Assembly (NCBI GenBank): GCA_033557835.1
Contig: JAWQRO010000203.1
Location: forward strand, 1 to 48,988
Reading direction: 5' to 3'
DNA length: 48,988 nt
Source: Helochares maculicollis
Lineage: Eukaryota > Arthropoda > Insecta > Coleoptera > Hydrophilidae
Below are positions 47,361 through 48,988 of this stretch, piece after piece; the first letter of the stretch is position 1, and each line of letters begins with the position of its first letter. The notes beneath the pieces are model-generated. The model was not told where the DNA came from and did not search any database. It worked only from the letters and a program-made list of their open reading frames with translations. The translations under genes and the position numbers were made by a program.

Positions 47361-48988
47361 TTAAAATCAGTATTTTACTGTTTTTAATAAAGCCTTCTAT
47401 GAAATGTGTCGTTTAAATATGTAGCTACTCTAGTTTCAGATATCGCCATTGGTCACATGGAAAAACTAAACAGTGAATTATTTATTTGTTACTTACGTTA
47501 AATAAATAGTGGGAGCAAACATTTTGAGTTTAAAATTAACACTGTACCACCCAGCATCAACCAGTCGTTGAATATATAGAAAGTGTCCTATAGATCTCGT
47601 AATACATTTAGCACATTACTTACAATGTTACAAGCATTTAAGAATAGTAAAATAATATTATGAAAAATAAAGATGTATTTATTTACATGAATAATTTCCA
47701 ATATTTTGAGTTTTAGTTTAATATAATTAATATAATTTAAATAGTGAGCTTGGGAAAGCCCATTTTGTAAACAACAGCTAAATTGTTTTGAAAAATTTAG
47801 TTCGCTCGATGCATGCACTTTGAGCAGCTTAGCATATGTAAAACGAATACGTTTTTATTCGTAAATATAAGGACAAGTATCTATACAAATTTGCAATTGT
47901 ATTTCTGGAAAGTCTCTAATAGTTTGCAAGTATTGTTATTTTAAACAGGATTTCGAAACATTATCAGTACAGAAATATGTAGCTTTTTTATTTTATGGCA
48001 GTGATACAAATCTTGTCAAAAATAGATAGGCATTTAGATCTCACCGAATATACACGTAAATATTTCTTTTATACTGATGATATTTCAATTAGTTATGGGA
48101 ATAAATCTATGTCCATAAAATTTATTTTTATTACCCTTACTTCCTTAATCTTCATTCATATGGTAAAAATAAAAAGATCATAACATTCAACTGCTAAAAT
48201 TAATTCTTTGAAAAAATAATAACAAAACTGTTGCTATAGAAAATATCAACAACAATAAAAGCAAAGAAATAATCATTTATGGAAATAAAACCCCATTGTG
48301 TCTCTTTAGATAACGTTAAAATACACCATTTTTATAATTTGACTAAAATATGTTTTGAATTCAGCAATGTAGAACAATAATTATTAATTTTTCATAAAGC
48401 CCTCAATACTTTTTTCGACATTTACTTCCATTAAAGAAATTTTAAATTACAGTTTTTATTTTGTTCTAGCTAATAAGAATGTATAATAAAAATACTTCGG
48501 GCAGAAAGGCAAATTGCATAGTTACTATGCCAAGGCCAGTGTATATTTATTTATTTATTTTGTTTATCAAAGAATTACTTTTCAATATAACTATGTAAAC
48601 TGAGATAAAAATTTTCGATTTTTAGGCAAATAAGTACATCTCTAACCTTGCCAAAATATTAAGCGTTTATTAAATTAAATTGGTTTTCTATCGAAGGCCA
48701 TGCCACAGACTATACTTTCTAGATTATTAAAATTCATCGCAGCCATACTTGTCTTTGGTGTCCAAATTGACGTTCTTGAAGCTTAAAAACTGCCCATGAC
48801 ATGTTTATTTAATAATAATGCTTTCTTTTTTCATATCCTGTTTTTTAATATTTTAGATGTTTTCATAGATTTCTTACATTACCACATAGCGACCATGAAA
48901 ATTTTAATATCCACATTTTAACAAATCAAGAGTTCTGAATACTTTTTGACAACTTTTAGAGTGATATCTGTGTGACTTTGTGTGTGTG
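47361..48988. other. AT-rich region to end of window
   Basis: No gene is recognised. Simple repeats include a (TTTA)n stretch near 48545-48560 and a GT run at the right edge (about 48979-48988). Confidence 0.6.

Overview
The window looks like part of the nuclear genome of a higher fly (Diptera, Brachycera). It is strongly AT-rich, has long introns and (TA)n microsatellites, and carries several decayed mariner copies. Its recognisable genes are an autophagy Atg16 gene and insect-type angiotensin-converting-enzyme (Ance-like) paralogs. I cannot place it to species; a tephritid or other large-intron fly would fit.

Layout. Positions 1-18968 hold no exon I can recognise, only AT-rich DNA, two mariner relics (3906-4411 +, 7161-8050 -) and simple repeats. 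This is probably a very long upstream intron of Atg16, because the first visible exon already starts in the middle of the WD40 domain. Positions 18969-28153 (+) hold the last five coding exons of Atg16. They join in phase into 209 residues covering roughly WD40 blades 3-7 plus the stop codon. The third intron appears to use a GC donor, and it contains a mariner relic. Positions 28154-31411 are the 3' UTR and intergenic DNA.

Positions 31412-47291 hold three intact intronless genes, all on the minus strand: an ACE-like protein of 607 residues, an orphan seven-transmembrane receptor-like protein of 305 residues, and a second ACE-like protein of 614 residues. A third ACE-like piece, a C-terminal fragment of about 75 codons, lies on the plus strand at 37512-37760. 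Both complete ACE-like proteins keep the signal peptide, the fold landmarks and C-terminal cysteines, but have lost the HExxH zinc site and the third zinc ligand. They should be secreted non-peptidase members of the family. Mariner fragments flank and punctuate the cluster (31152, 37945 and 42963). From 47292 to the end I see only AT-rich DNA.

How the genes relate. Atg16 is an intracellular conjugation factor and is functionally unrelated to the cluster downstream. The two pseudo-ACE genes are diverged duplicates. They share short sequence blocks just upstream of their start codons, which points to DNA-level duplication with flanking sequence retained. I see no CRISPR array, tRNA or rRNA, and no evidence of a wholly new multi-gene system. 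The most unusual content is the dead-ACE cluster and the GC-AG intron.
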